Positions 25,566 through 34,276 of a stretch of 53,144 nucleotides of DNA are shown one piece after another. The notes beneath the pieces were generated by a model. It saw only the letters and a list, made by a program, of their open reading frames with translations. It did no database searches and was not told where the DNA came from. The position numbers and the translations under genes are program-made. The stretch comes from an uncultured Acetobacteraceae bacterium. GTDB taxonomy: Bacteria > Pseudomonadota > Alphaproteobacteria > Acetobacterales > Acetobacteraceae. Numbering within the stretch: the first letter of the stretch is position 1; each line of letters opens with the position of its first letter. The DNA is taken from contig CAIXEA010000114.1 of NCBI GenBank assembly GCA_903918315.1, positions 1-53,144 on the forward strand. The letters are read 5' to 3'.

Positions 25566-26756
25566 ATGCAACGACCCATTCTGATCGCGGGTGCCGGCCT
25601 CGGCGGGCTCACCGCGGCCCTGGCCCTGATGCAGCGCGGCCATAAGGTCCGGATTTTCGAACAAGCTGCCACGCTGCGTGAAGTCGGCGCCGGTGTCCAA
25701 CTCGGCGCCAATGGCACCCGGCTGCTGATCGCCCTGGGTCTGGAAGACGCGATGCTGCGGGTCGTCTGTGCCCCCAGCGCGCGGGAGTTCCGGCTCTGGA
25801 GCACCGGCCAGACATGGCGTGCCTTCGATCTCGGCGAAACATCCGTGGAGCGGTTCGGCGCCCCATATTGGACCGTCCATCGGGGCGATTTCCATGGCGT
25901 ATTGCTGGATGCGGTGCGTAAGGCCGATCCGGAGGCGATTTTGCCGGGCCATGGGTGCATTGGGTTCGAGCAGACGGAGTCCGGCGCGACGCTCCTCCTG
26001 GCCAATGGGGACCGTATCGAGGGGGATGTCATCATCGGCGCGGACGGCGTGCACTCGCGTATCCGCCAACAAATGTTCGGTGAGGGCAAAGCGCAGTTCA
26101 CCGGCATCATGGCCTGGCGCGGCCTGGTACCGATGGAGCGACTACCACCACACCAGCGCCGGCTCGTGGGCAATAACTGGCTGGGCGTCGGCGGGCATGT
26201 CGTGACCTACCCGCTGCGGCGGGGTGAATTGCTCAACTTCGTCGGCGTGGTCGAACACGATGCCTGGATCCCGGAGTCCTGGACCGAGGCCGGCAGCCGG
26301 GAGGACTGCCTCCGTGATCTCGGTCGATGGCATGACGACGTCCGCACCATCATCCACAACATCGATATCCCCTATAAATGGGCCCTACTGGGACGCGAAC
26401 CGCTGGATCATTTCGCCCAGGGGCGGGTCTGCGTGATGGGCGATGCGGCCCACCCAACCCTCCCCTTCCTCGCCCAAGGCGCGAATATGGCGTTGGAGGA
26501 CGGCATTGTCCTGGCGCGGCTGCTGGATTCCAGCCTGCCGGTCACGGAGGCATTGCAGCGCTACGAGCGCGCGCGGGTTGAGCGAACGGCCAAAATTGTC
26601 CGCGGCTCGTCCGACAACACCAAACGTTTCCACAATCCCGCCCTGGGGTCATCGGAGGGGGCGGCCGCCTATGTCGATCGTGAGTTTGAACCGGAAAAGG
26701 TCAAAGCCCGGTATGATTGGCTCTATGAATATGACGCGCTGACCGTCCCGCTTTGA
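25566..26756 (+). CDS. FAD-dependent aromatic monooxygenase
   Basis: The 396-residue class A flavin monooxygenase has the FAD motif ILIAGAGLGGLTAALAL at the N-terminus, a DG motif (GADGVHSRIR) near residue 165 and the second FAD motif GDAAHPTLPFLAQGANMALED near residue 295. It resembles salicylate and 3-hydroxybenzoate hydroxylases. Because a gentisate dioxygenase sits just upstream, 3-hydroxybenzoate 6-hydroxylase is the likeliest activity, though salicylate or a related acid remains possible. I start at 25566, with GGGAG about 10 bases upstream, rather than at 25542. Its TGA directly abuts the stop of the convergent glycosyltransferase gene. Confidence 0.87.
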   Translation: MQRPILIAGAGLGGLTAALALMQRGHKVRIFEQAATLREVGAGVQLGANGTRLLIALGLEDAMLRVVCAPSAREFRLWSTGQTWRAFDLGETSVERFGAPYWTVHRGDFHGVLLDAVRKADPEAILPGHGCIGFEQTESGATLLLANGDRIEGDVIIGADGVHSRIRQQMFGEGKAQFTGIMAWRGLVPMERLPPHQRRLVGNNWLGVGGHVVTYPLRRGELLNFVGVVEHDAWIPESWTEAGSREDCLRDLGRWHDDVRTIIHNIDIPYKWALLGREPLDHFAQGRVCVMGDAAHPTLPFLAQGANMALEDGIVLARLLDSSLPVTEALQRYERARVERTAKIVRGSSDNTKRFHNPALGSSEGAAAYVDREFEPEKVKARYDWLYEYDALTVPL

Positions 26757-27941
26757 TCAGCGGTCACGGCCCCGGACGTCCAGGGCACGGATATCCAGCA
26801 CACCGAGAAAAAAGGCGCCGTAGCCAATCTGAAACCCCAGCAGGATCGCGGTTCCGGACGGAATGACCAGTCGCATCGCCCGCGCCGGCGACAAAGCACC
26901 AAATGCCACACTCCCCCAACTCGACACCGCCGCGATACCCAATGCGCCGCCCACGAGCAACAATGCGCCGCCGAGCATCAGCCCACGCTCCAGGGTTAAC
27001 TGCCGCACGATAGCCAGGAATGCGGGATCGGGCGGCACCATCCCCTCCCGCATGCCGTATCGTTTGGCGAAGACCCAGAAAAATATGGAATGGGCCCCAA
27101 CCACCACCGCGAGCGACGCATAGAAAAGCGTGTTGATATCGAAGATTACGCCCAGCACCGGCCGCGGCCCCGGCAGCAGCCACGCCATCCCGAGGATGCC
27201 CACCACGAACAATACGAACCCTGGATAGAGGAACAACCAGCGCGGGCTGAACAGCAGCAGAAACCGTAAATGCCGCCATCCGTCACGCCAGCTCCGCAGG
27301 TGCGGGGGGCGCGTTCGGCCATCCGGGGACAGGACCGTGGGGACCTCTGTGATGCGCAGCCGGTGAATGATCGATTTCACCACCATTTCGCTGGCGAATT
27401 CCATCCCCGGCGCCTGCAAATCGAGGGCCAGGATCGCCGCCCGGTCGAAACCGCGCAGCCCGCAATGAAAATCCCCACACGGCCCGCCAAAGAACAGCCG
27501 CCCGATGGCGGTCAGGACGGGATTGCCGAGGTAGCGATGCAGCTTCGGCATCGCGCCTGGCTTTATGCCCCCCTTGAACCGGTTGCCCATGACCAAAGCG
27601 TGGCCCGCCCGCAGTTGTTCCATGAACAGGTCCAGGCGGCTGAAGTCATAGCTGTCGTCCGAGTCCCCCATGATGACGAAGCGCCCGCGCGCCGCCTGAA
27701 TGCCACCGCGCAGGGCGCTGCCATAGCCCCGGTCGTGGATCGCGACGACCCGGGCGACGAGCCCGATCGCGATCGCCTGCGATCCATCGGTGCTGCCGTT
27801 ATCAGCGATCAACACCTCCCCCTCGATCCCGCTGCGGACCAGATAGGCCTGGGCCTTGGTGATGCAGAGCGCCAATGTCTCTGCCTCATTGAGGCAGGGC
27901 ATCAGGATCGAAAGTTCCAGAGGCGCCTCGTTAAGGGTCAC
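26757..27941 (-). CDS. membrane glycosyltransferase family 2
   Basis: The product is 394 residues from the GTG at 27941, whose TGA-containing overlap (GTGA) joins it to the dioxygenase upstream. The N-terminal GT-A domain starts LSILMPCLNEAETLAL, followed by IADNGSTDGS and the metal-binding MGDSDDSYDF. DFHCGLRGFDR matches dolichol-phosphate-type sugar transferases. About four hydrophobic segments fill the last 150 residues. It probably transfers a sugar to a polyprenyl phosphate at the inner membrane. A longer start at 28061 would lie deep inside the dioxygenase gene and is unlikely. Confidence 0.88.
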   Translation of the reverse strand: MTLNEAPLELSILMPCLNEAETLALCITKAQAYLVRSGIEGEVLIADNGSTDGSQAIAIGLVARVVAIHDRGYGSALRGGIQAARGRFVIMGDSDDSYDFSRLDLFMEQLRAGHALVMGNRFKGGIKPGAMPKLHRYLGNPVLTAIGRLFFGGPCGDFHCGLRGFDRAAILALDLQAPGMEFASEMVVKSIIHRLRITEVPTVLSPDGRTRPPHLRSWRDGWRHLRFLLLFSPRWLFLYPGFVLFVVGILGMAWLLPGPRPVLGVIFDINTLFYASLAVVVGAHSIFFWVFAKRYGMREGMVPPDPAFLAIVRQLTLERGLMLGGALLLVGGALGIAAVSSWGSVAFGALSPARAMRLVIPSGTAILLGFQIGYGAFFLGVLDIRALDVRGRDR

Positions 27942-28771
27942 CCGAGCGCGCGGCCTTCCAGGGTGATCCGGTGCAGCAGGCGGCGCGCGCCATGATAGTC
28001 GTTCATCGCGTAATGCCAGGTGGAACGGTTGTCCCAAAACGCCAGCGACCCTTCCTGCCATTGAAACCGGTAGCTGAACTCCGGCCGCTGGGCGTGCGCG
28101 TAGAGCGTGTCCAGGAGGGGTTTCGACTCCTCCGCCGTCCAGCCTTCAAACCCGATCGTGAATCCCGGATTGACGTATAGCGCCTTCTTGCCGCTCTCCG
28201 GATGGGTGATGACGACCGGATGCACCGCGTCCTGCGTCGCTTCGGCATAGTTGCCGATTCGACCATCGAGATCGCCTCTCTTCACGCCGAACACGTGGCG
28301 GGACGAATGCACCCCACGCAGTCCCTCCAGCGTGCGCTTGAGGCCATCCGACAGCGCGTCGTAGGCGGCGTACATGCTCGCAAACAGCGTGTCGCCACCG
28401 CGCGGAGGAATTTCGCGCGCATAGAGCATCGAACCAAGCGCGGGAATCTGATCATAAGAATGATCGGTGTGCCATCCACCGCCGATATTGCGGGTCTGGT
28501 GGGGTTCCTTCACCACCAACGCGATTTCGGGATAGCCGTCCGCATGGGCGAAAAAGCGGTTGATGTTGATGTCCCCGAATTGCCGCGCCAGGGCGATATG
28601 CTGGGACTCGGTCAGGGACTGGTCGCGGAAGAACACGACCCCATGCTCCGCCAGCGCCTGCTGCACGAGGCCGCGCGCCGCCGGGGCCAAAGGCGCGGAC
28701 AAATCGAGCCCCCCGATTTCGGCCCCGACGCATGCGCCGAGTGGACGCACGTGGATGGTGTTACTGCGCAT
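27938..28771 (-). CDS. TauD/TfdA family dioxygenase
   Basis: The 277-residue protein is a 2-oxoglutarate- and Fe(II)-dependent dioxygenase of the TauD/TfdA family. The iron ligands are His101 and Asp103 in WHTDHSY and His253 in STWHYAMND; the 2-oxoglutarate-binding arginine lies in ARRLLHR near residue 264. The N-terminus GAEIGGLDLS is typical. I start at the ATG at 28771, because a longer opening to 28849 runs into the neighbouring gene and looks unconserved. Substrates of this family include taurine, sulfonates, chlorophenoxy acids and others, and cannot be chosen here. It is translationally coupled to a glycosyltransferase, an unusual pairing. Confidence 0.9.
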   Translation of the reverse strand: MRSNTIHVRPLGACVGAEIGGLDLSAPLAPAARGLVQQALAEHGVVFFRDQSLTESQHIALARQFGDININRFFAHADGYPEIALVVKEPHQTRNIGGGWHTDHSYDQIPALGSMLYAREIPPRGGDTLFASMYAAYDALSDGLKRTLEGLRGVHSSRHVFGVKRGDLDGRIGNYAEATQDAVHPVVITHPESGKKALYVNPGFTIGFEGWTAEESKPLLDTLYAHAQRPEFSYRFQWQEGSLAFWDNRSTWHYAMNDYHGARRLLHRITLEGRALG

Positions 28772-28787
28772 GTTCGGCTCGTTCGAT

Positions 28788-29738
28788 TTAGAGTTTAGCC
28801 AGCACCTCGTCGCGGAATTTACGCATCTCGGCCATTGCCACGACAGCATCGCGACCTTCGAAGTCGAAGTCCATCGCGGTGACCCCCATGGCCTTCAGGG
28901 CATGGATATCGTCAATGACCGCCTCGATACTGCCCGTGAACAGGCGCCGGTTGCCATCGCTGGCGGGCGGGGCGGCAAACCCGTGGCGCTTGATGCGGTA
29001 GACGACGCCCATGGCGTTCGGATCGCGGCCGGCGTCGGCGGTGAGTTTCCGCAGGCGGGCGATCCCTGCCTCCAGCCGCGGGCGGGTATCCAGCATATGC
29101 TGCGCGTTGGTGCCGATGGGGTACCAAGCATCAGCAACGCGGGCGGCACGGCGCATCGACGGGCCGCTCTCGCCGCCCACCCATATCGGCGGGTGCGGCC
29201 GCTGAACTGGCTTCGGGTCGACCAACAGTCCTTCGATATGGGTGTATTTGCCGTGGAAAACCGGCCGATCCTGGGTCCAGATGGCGCGGAAGGCGTCGAT
29301 ATATTCGTCTGTGACGGCGCCACGTTCGGCAAATGGGGTGTGGCTCAGCGCTTCCAACTCGGGCTTCAGCCAGCCGGCACCGATGCCGATGGTCAGGCGG
29401 CCTTCGGACAGGACATCGATGGTTGTCAGCATCTTCGATGTCAGCACGGCCGGACGATACGGCACCACCATCACCGCCAGGACCAGCCTGATTCTGTCAG
29501 TCTTGGCGGCAACCCACGCAGTCGCCGTCAGCTGTTCCACGCGATGGCCAGGATCGGGTGAGTAGAACTCGCCGGTCTCCGAATATGGGTAGCCAGGCGT
29601 GCTGGTGTCCGGCAAGGCGATGTGATCGGTCATGGTCAGATAATCGAACCCGAGGGATTCCCCCAGTTTGGCGACCTCAGCCATCGTTTTTGGCGCGGCC
29701 ATGGGGCCGCTGACCGGCAGGTTGAATCCGATCTGCAT
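28788..29738 (-). CDS. LLM-class F420-dependent oxidoreductase
   Basis: The 316-residue protein belongs to the luciferase-like monooxygenase superfamily, subgroup with F420-type members. It begins IGFNLPVSGP, has the conserved MTDHIALPDT segment near residue 40, VMVVPYRPAVLTSKML near residue 92, and GRLTIGIGAGW and PPIWVGGES further on. Such enzymes oxidise small organics with a reduced flavin or F420. Alphaproteobacterial members may use FMN instead. It lies 16 bases upstream of the dioxygenase start on the same strand, so the two genes and the glycosyltransferase probably form one transcript. Confidence 0.88.
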   Translation of the reverse strand: MQIGFNLPVSGPMAAPKTMAEVAKLGESLGFDYLTMTDHIALPDTSTPGYPYSETGEFYSPDPGHRVEQLTATAWVAAKTDRIRLVLAVMVVPYRPAVLTSKMLTTIDVLSEGRLTIGIGAGWLKPELEALSHTPFAERGAVTDEYIDAFRAIWTQDRPVFHGKYTHIEGLLVDPKPVQRPHPPIWVGGESGPSMRRAARVADAWYPIGTNAQHMLDTRPRLEAGIARLRKLTADAGRDPNAMGVVYRIKRHGFAAPPASDGNRRLFTGSIEAVIDDIHALKAMGVTAMDFDFEGRDAVVAMAEMRKFRDEVLAKL

Positions 29739-29887
29739 GATGTCCTCCGCGAGATGTATGCCAACGCTTTAGCGCAGGCCGGGCGGGGCGTCACGCTGGC
29801 CGGCCGCTGCGGCCTTCGGCAATCTGTCGTATAGCAGCCGTGCCGGCGGTCACAGCGATCGCGTGGCACCATGATCGGGCGCATCGC

Positions 29888-30142
29888 ATGACAACGGTAA
29901 TTCTGTCTCTCTCTGACTCTCTCCAGGCTTTCGTCGAAACCCAGATGGCGGCGAAGGGCTACGGTGATGCCGGCCTGTTCATGCGTGACCTGCTGCGGGA
30001 CGCACAGAAGCACCACCTCGCCGAACGCCGTGAGCGGCTCTTGATCGCGGGCATGGAAAGCCCGCCGCTGTCGCTGGATGCCGGCTATGCCCGTGATTTG
30101 ACGGCGCAACTCGACGCGCTGCTCACGGGGGCCGAGACATGA
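29888..30142 (+). CDS. ParD-like antitoxin
   Basis: The 84-residue protein begins MTTVILSLSDSLQAFVE and continues with GYGDAGLFMRDLLRDAQ, a ribbon-helix-helix DNA-binding start of the ParD type. The C-terminal half is acidic and helical and would wrap the toxin. It is followed by a ParE-like gene with a four-base ATGA overlap, the standard antitoxin-first order. It probably represses its own promoter. I start at the ATG at 29888; a GTG-like extension to 29840 is not conserved. Confidence 0.82.
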   Translation: MTTVILSLSDSLQAFVETQMAAKGYGDAGLFMRDLLRDAQKHHLAERRERLLIAGMESPPLSLDAGYARDLTAQLDALLTGAET

Positions 30143-30450
30143 GGGCGGTCATCCATCAGGCGGCCGCGGACGATATCATTCGTCATGCCACATGGTATCA
30201 GGGGCGAAGCGTGGCCGCGATCACACGGCGGTTTCAAACCGCCGTGCTCCGGGCGCTCGAACAGCTATGCGCGACCCCGGAATCCGGGGAAAGCCAAGCG
30301 GCAGCCCATCCATCACTGGCGGGCCTCCGGGCCTGGCCGCTCAAAGGGTTTGCTGAATTCCGAGTCTGGTACACGACCGAAGCAGACCATGTGGCGGTGC
30401 TGCGCGTCCTGCATGAAAAGCGCGACATCGGCATCGCCGACGGCGGATGA
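30139..30450 (+). CDS. ParE/RelE-type toxin
   Basis: The 103-residue protein has the ParE-type pattern: an early helix pair (AAADDIIRHATWY), a central GLRAWPLKGFAEFRVWY core and an end strand HVAVLRVLHEKRDI. RelE/ParE toxins block gyrase or cut mRNA on the ribosome; the second group needs specific basic residues that I cannot assign here. It overlaps the antitoxin by four bases and is convergent with the DEAD helicase gene. Type II toxin-antitoxin pairs are often carried by mobile DNA. Confidence 0.85.
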   Translation: MRAVIHQAAADDIIRHATWYQGRSVAAITRRFQTAVLRALEQLCATPESGESQAAAHPSLAGLRAWPLKGFAEFRVWYTTEADHVAVLRVLHEKRDIGIADGG

Positions 30451-30484
30451 GGCCGGCGTGAACCGGCCGCATCGTCCGCTTTTA
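30451..30484. terminator. possible bidirectional terminator
   Basis: GGCCGG at 30451-30456 pairs with CCGGCC at 30463-30468 around a six-base loop, between the convergent toxin and helicase genes. A short T run (30480-30483) lies 11 bases beyond the stem, so it is a weak candidate only. Confidence 0.3.
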
Positions 30485-32287
30485 CCCCTTGGCGCGCTTG
30501 GGTTTAGCCGCGTTATAGGGCTTCGCACCGGCGGGCTTTGAGAAAGCCGGCTTCACATAAGGCCGCGCACCCGGTTTCTGGAAAGCACGAGGCGTCACGG
30601 CACCCTCGATCCGGTTGGCGGCCCATTTGCCCTGCGGCCGCGGTGCCGAATTGGCGGGTGTGGTCCGCTCAAACTGGACCTCCGTCTCCCCGGATTCATG
30701 CACCGATGCCAGGAAGCTGCTGACGCTGTCCCAGGCCAGTTCGAACTTCGTCTCGGTATCAAAAATGCGGATCGCGCCGATATCGGCCTTGGTCACATTC
30801 CCAAGGCGGCAGATCAGCGGCAGGATCCATTTCGGATCCGCATTGCCGTGGCGTCCGACATTCAGGCTGAACCAGGTCGTATTCTCCGGCCGTGCATGCT
30901 TTTCCCGAACCACGGGGGCCGCGCGCTCGGTATTCTTGTAGCTGCGCACCTCTTCCCGGCGTTCCGCCATCGGGGTGAAATCGGCCAGGTCCTGCGCTTC
31001 GGGCAGGCGGGCCCGGTACAGGCGAATCAGCGCGGCGGCCACTTCATCAGCCGAGCTGCGTTCCAAGAGCTTGCGGCCCAGATCCAGCTCGTCCTCCGAA
31101 GCCGCGACGGTCAAAATCGGATCGGCCAACAGGCGTTCCTGATCCAGCACCCGAATCTCCCCGGCCGTCGGCGGACCGGACCAGATGGCACGGATATTCG
31201 CCGAAGCCAGCAGCAGCTCCGCGCGGCGGCGCTTGGGGTGCGGCACCAACAGGACGCAAATGCCCTTCTTGCCCGCCCGCCCCGTCCGGCCGCTGCGATG
31301 CGTCAGCGTTTCCTTATTCGTCGGCAGGTCGGCGTGAATCACCAGGCCGAGGTCCGGTAGATCCAATCCCCGCGCGGCGACATCGGTGGCAACGCAAATC
31401 CGCGCCCGCCCGTCCCGCAACGCCTGCAGCGCATAGGTCCGCTCTTCCTGCGACAGCTCCCCCGACAGGGCGACGGCATCAAACCCGCGCTTCTGCAAGG
31501 AGGCATGCAACTGCCGCACCCCATCACGGGTGGCGCAGAACACCAGCGTCGCGCGGGCGTCAAAGAAGCGCAGCGTGTTGACCACGGCCCGCTCGATCTC
31601 ATGACCGCCGACACGGATGGCGCGGTATTCGATATCTTCATGCGCCTGATTGCGCACCAGGGTATCGATCCGCAGCGCATCGCGCTGATAGCGCTTCGCC
31701 AGATCAGCGATTTCCCGAGGAATCGTGGCCGAGAACAGCAGCGTCCGGCGATCCTTCGGCGTGGCGTCGAGCATGAACTCGAGATCTTCGCGGAAACCGA
31801 GGTCAAGCATCTCATCGGCTTCATCCAGCACGACGACCTTCAGCGCTGTGATATCGAGGCCGCCGCGTTCCATATGGTCCCGCAACCGGCCAGGCGTGCC
31901 AACGACAATGTGACACCCATTGGCCAACATCCGCCGTTCGCCGCGCGCATCCATACCGCCGACGCAAGACACGATTTTCGCGCCGGCTTGCGCATAGAGC
32001 CACGACAATTCGGCATGCACCTGCATCGCCAGCTCCCGCGTGGGGGCAATGATCAGGGCCAGCGGCGCACCGGAGCGCACGGGAAAGGCTTCATCGTCAC
32101 CCAGCAACGTGGCGCTCATGGCCGCACCAAAGGCAACGGTCTTGCCCGATCCGGTCTGGGCGGACACGAGGAGGTCACGCCCTTCCGCGTCGGGCTGCAA
32201 AACGGCGGATTGGACGGCGGTCGGTTCGAGGTAGTCGCGCGCGGCAAGAGCGCGTGCGAGCGCGGCATTAATGGAGGGGAAGTTCAT
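30482..32287 (-). CDS. DEAD-box RNA helicase with DbpA-like C-terminus
   Basis: The 601-residue protein has all helicase motifs: Q motif, SAQTGSGKT (motif I), PTRELAMQ (Ia), VVLDEADEMLD (II), LFSATIP (III), and HRSGRTGRAGKKG (VI). After the two RecA domains a DbpA-type RNA-binding domain (about 480-560, containing WFSLNVGRHG) is followed by a basic proline/lysine-rich tail. This layout matches the DeaD/CsdA group, which helps ribosome assembly and mRNA unwinding in the cold. I start at the ATG at 32287 (MNFPSI); a frame extending to 32425 adds 46 unconserved residues. Confidence 0.93.
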   Translation of the reverse strand: MNFPSINAALARALAARDYLEPTAVQSAVLQPDAEGRDLLVSAQTGSGKTVAFGAAMSATLLGDDEAFPVRSGAPLALIIAPTRELAMQVHAELSWLYAQAGAKIVSCVGGMDARGERRMLANGCHIVVGTPGRLRDHMERGGLDITALKVVVLDEADEMLDLGFREDLEFMLDATPKDRRTLLFSATIPREIADLAKRYQRDALRIDTLVRNQAHEDIEYRAIRVGGHEIERAVVNTLRFFDARATLVFCATRDGVRQLHASLQKRGFDAVALSGELSQEERTYALQALRDGRARICVATDVAARGLDLPDLGLVIHADLPTNKETLTHRSGRTGRAGKKGICVLLVPHPKRRRAELLLASANIRAIWSGPPTAGEIRVLDQERLLADPILTVAASEDELDLGRKLLERSSADEVAAALIRLYRARLPEAQDLADFTPMAERREEVRSYKNTERAAPVVREKHARPENTTWFSLNVGRHGNADPKWILPLICRLGNVTKADIGAIRIFDTETKFELAWDSVSSFLASVHESGETEVQFERTTPANSAPRPQGKWAANRIEGAVTPRAFQKPGARPYVKPAFSKPAGAKPYNAAKPKRAKG

Positions 32288-32489
32288 GTAGGTTCCAAAC
32301 AGGACCGGCCGAATGGGCCAGGGTAAGCCGTCAGGGCCCACCGAATGGGGCTCAGTAAGCCAAAACGGCCGTGATCTGCCAGGGAAATATCGAAAGGCTG
32401 CCCGGCTTATGGCGCCGTAACGCAATTCCCGCCCGCGCCGGCTGGATCGGCAAGCCTTGATGATCCGATGTCGCGTTGGGAAAACAGGA

Positions 32490-32564
32490 TGGTGGGCGCG
32501 ACAGGGATTGAACCTGTGACCCTTCGCGTGTGAAGCGAATGCTCTACCGCTGAGCTACGCGCCC
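32490..32564 (-). tRNA. tRNA-Val (anticodon CAC)
   Basis: The minus-strand sequence folds as a complete tRNA. The acceptor stem is GGGCGCG/CGCGCCC. The D arm is GCTC/GAGC with an AGCGGTA loop. The anticodon stem is TTCGC/GCGAA with loop TTCACAC, giving anticodon CAC. The T arm is ACAGG TTCAATC CCTGT. CCA is encoded at the 3' end (32490-32492). Anticodon CAC decodes GUG as valine. It lies about 200 bases upstream of the helicase start. Confidence 0.95.
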
Positions 32565-32683
32565 ATCCTGCGGGAGGCGCGGTTGATAAGCGGGCCTCCC
32601 CCAGGCTGTCAAGGCACTTCCTGGTCCGGCTCTGGCGTTGCATGGCACTTCCGATCGCGGCCGGGGGGGCGTAGCGTGCGACC

Positions 32684-33499
32684 GTGCGTATCGTTGGGGT
32701 CCTGTTTCTGCTCGGCTTTCTGTCCGCGGCCCAGGCGCGGGCGGCGGACCCCCTGCGCCTTTCCTACCATACCTACGCCGTCGGCCTGCATATCGCGGAT
32801 GTCGAAGCCTCGCTTGGCATCGGTCCCTGGACCTACCAGGCCAGCCTCGCCTTCCAAACGACCGGACTTGTCGGCGCCTTCTATCACAGCCACCACGCCA
32901 GCACGGTGCATGGTACCTGGGTCGATGATCGGCCACGCCCGGCCCAATATGCCGCCGATGGCTTCTGGCGCGGCGAAGCGCGGGTGACGCGCATCGACTA
33001 CACGCTGGGGATGCCGCTGGTGCGGGAATTGAAGCCCCCGCTCGAACCCGAGCGGGAGGCCGTCGCCCCCGAACTCAGACAGGACTCGACCGATTCGCTG
33101 AGTGCACTGGCCACGCTCATCCGCACGATCGCGGGGACGGGGCGCTGCGAATCGACCATCCGAACCTTCGATGGACGGCGCGCGGCAGAACTGACCGCCC
33201 GTACCGGCGGACAAGACACATTGGATAAGACAGGCCGATCGGCGTTCCGCGGTCCGGCGCTGCGCTGCGAATTTGTCAGCCGGATGCTCGCCGGATTCCG
33301 CTTCGACGAATCGAGCCAGTCGGAGTTCCGGCCCCTGAAAGGCGCGGCCTGGTTTGCGTGGCTGACCCCGGATGGCGGGCCTGTGCCGGTCAGGATGACG
33401 ATCGAAACGCGCTGGTTTGGGCAGGCGACGTCGTATCTGACGGCGGTGGATCAGCGGGACACCCCGTTGGTTGGCCAGCCCGTGCCCTCAGGCCGGTAG
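32684..33499 (+). CDS. DUF3108 domain-containing exported protein
   Basis: The 271-residue protein starts with GTG. It has a signal peptide (hydrophobic VGVLFLLGFLSAA, cleavage after AQARA near residue 20), so it is probably periplasmic. The rest fits DUF3108, a family of beta-rich envelope proteins related by fold to lipoprotein carriers: early LSYHTYAVGLHIADVEASL, a central FDGRRAAEL and a late strand-rich PVRMTIETRWFG. Function is unknown. Its 3' end overlaps the convergent phosphatase gene by 12 bases. Confidence 0.8.
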   Translation: MRIVGVLFLLGFLSAAQARAADPLRLSYHTYAVGLHIADVEASLGIGPWTYQASLAFQTTGLVGAFYHSHHASTVHGTWVDDRPRPAQYAADGFWRGEARVTRIDYTLGMPLVRELKPPLEPEREAVAPELRQDSTDSLSALATLIRTIAGTGRCESTIRTFDGRRAAELTARTGGQDTLDKTGRSAFRGPALRCEFVSRMLAGFRFDESSQSEFRPLKGAAWFAWLTPDGGPVPVRMTIETRWFGQATSYLTAVDQRDTPLVGQPVPSGR

Positions 33500-34156
33500 C
33501 ATCCGGGTCGCGATGGACGCCATCTCGGCCATGTCGCGCGCCACCGCGCTGGCCCCCTCGGCCATGGAGGCCGGGCCATATCCCCAGGCAGCGAAGATGC
33601 AGGGCAATCCGGCGCCCCGCGCAGCCTGCACATCATTGGCGTGATCGCCCACCATCACCGCCCGATCGGCTGATCCGTCGGCGGCCGCCAGCGTGGCCAG
33701 CAGATGCGCCGGATCGGGCTTGCGAACGGGAAAGCTGTCCCCGCCGCCAATCGCGGCCATCAGCGGCGACAGGCCCATCGCATCCAGCAGCGTCCGGGCC
33801 GCGCCTTCGGGCTTGTTGGTGCACACGGCAAAACGCCAGCCGCTGCCCGCCAGGTCGCGCAGCGTATCGGCAACGCCTGGAAACAGGCGGCTGGCAACCG
33901 CCGCATGGGCCGCGTAATCGTGCGAAAACGCAGCCAGGGCAGCCGGATCCTGCGCGACGCCCTGGGCGGCGAAGGCCCGCTCCACCAGTTTCGCCACACC
34001 ATCCCCGACCATCGCGGCCGTGGCCGCATAGCCGAAGGGTGGCAAGCCGCGTGCGGCCATCAGCCGGTTCAAGGCCGCCGCCAGATCAGGGACCGTATCG
34101 ACGAGCGTGCCATCGAGATCGAGAACCAGGACGCGGGAACGCTGTGAACCAACCAC
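33488..34156 (-). CDS. gph: phosphoglycolate phosphatase-like HAD hydrolase
   Basis: The 222-residue HAD enzyme has motif I VLDLDGTLVD with nucleophile Asp13 and acid Asp15, motif II as VCTNK, a motif III lysine in RKPDPAHLL, and VMVGDHANDV as motif IV. The cap domain (about 20-80) is the small helical type of phosphoglycolate phosphatases. The enzyme would remove 2-phosphoglycolate produced by DNA repair or oxygenation. It diverges from glmU with 120 bases between. The gene symbol is a family-level guess; other small sugar phosphates are possible substrates. Confidence 0.85.
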   Translation of the reverse strand: MVGSQRSRVLVLDLDGTLVDTVPDLAAALNRLMAARGLPPFGYAATAAMVGDGVAKLVERAFAAQGVAQDPAALAAFSHDYAAHAAVASRLFPGVADTLRDLAGSGWRFAVCTNKPEGAARTLLDAMGLSPLMAAIGGGDSFPVRKPDPAHLLATLAAADGSADRAVMVGDHANDVQAARGAGLPCIFAAWGYGPASMAEGASAVARDMAEMASIATRMLPA

Positions 34157-34205
34157 CGTGAAGCACTCCGAAACGCGAATTGAAGCGAGGTTACAGAAGC
34201 GACCT

Positions 34206-34234
34206 TTGACACAACAGGGGCAGCACCGCTACGC
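34206..34234 (+). promoter_or_regulatory. putative glmU promoter
   Basis: A perfect TTGACA lies at 34206-34211. After 17 bases there is a weak -10 candidate, CTACGC, at 34229-34234, 43 bases before the glmU ATG, which has AAGGA about 8 bases upstream. The -35 box is convincing and the -10 is not. Confidence 0.4.
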
Positions 34235-34276
34235 CAAGCCCTACCGCCCGCCCGGGCCTCGGAACAAAGGACAGCC

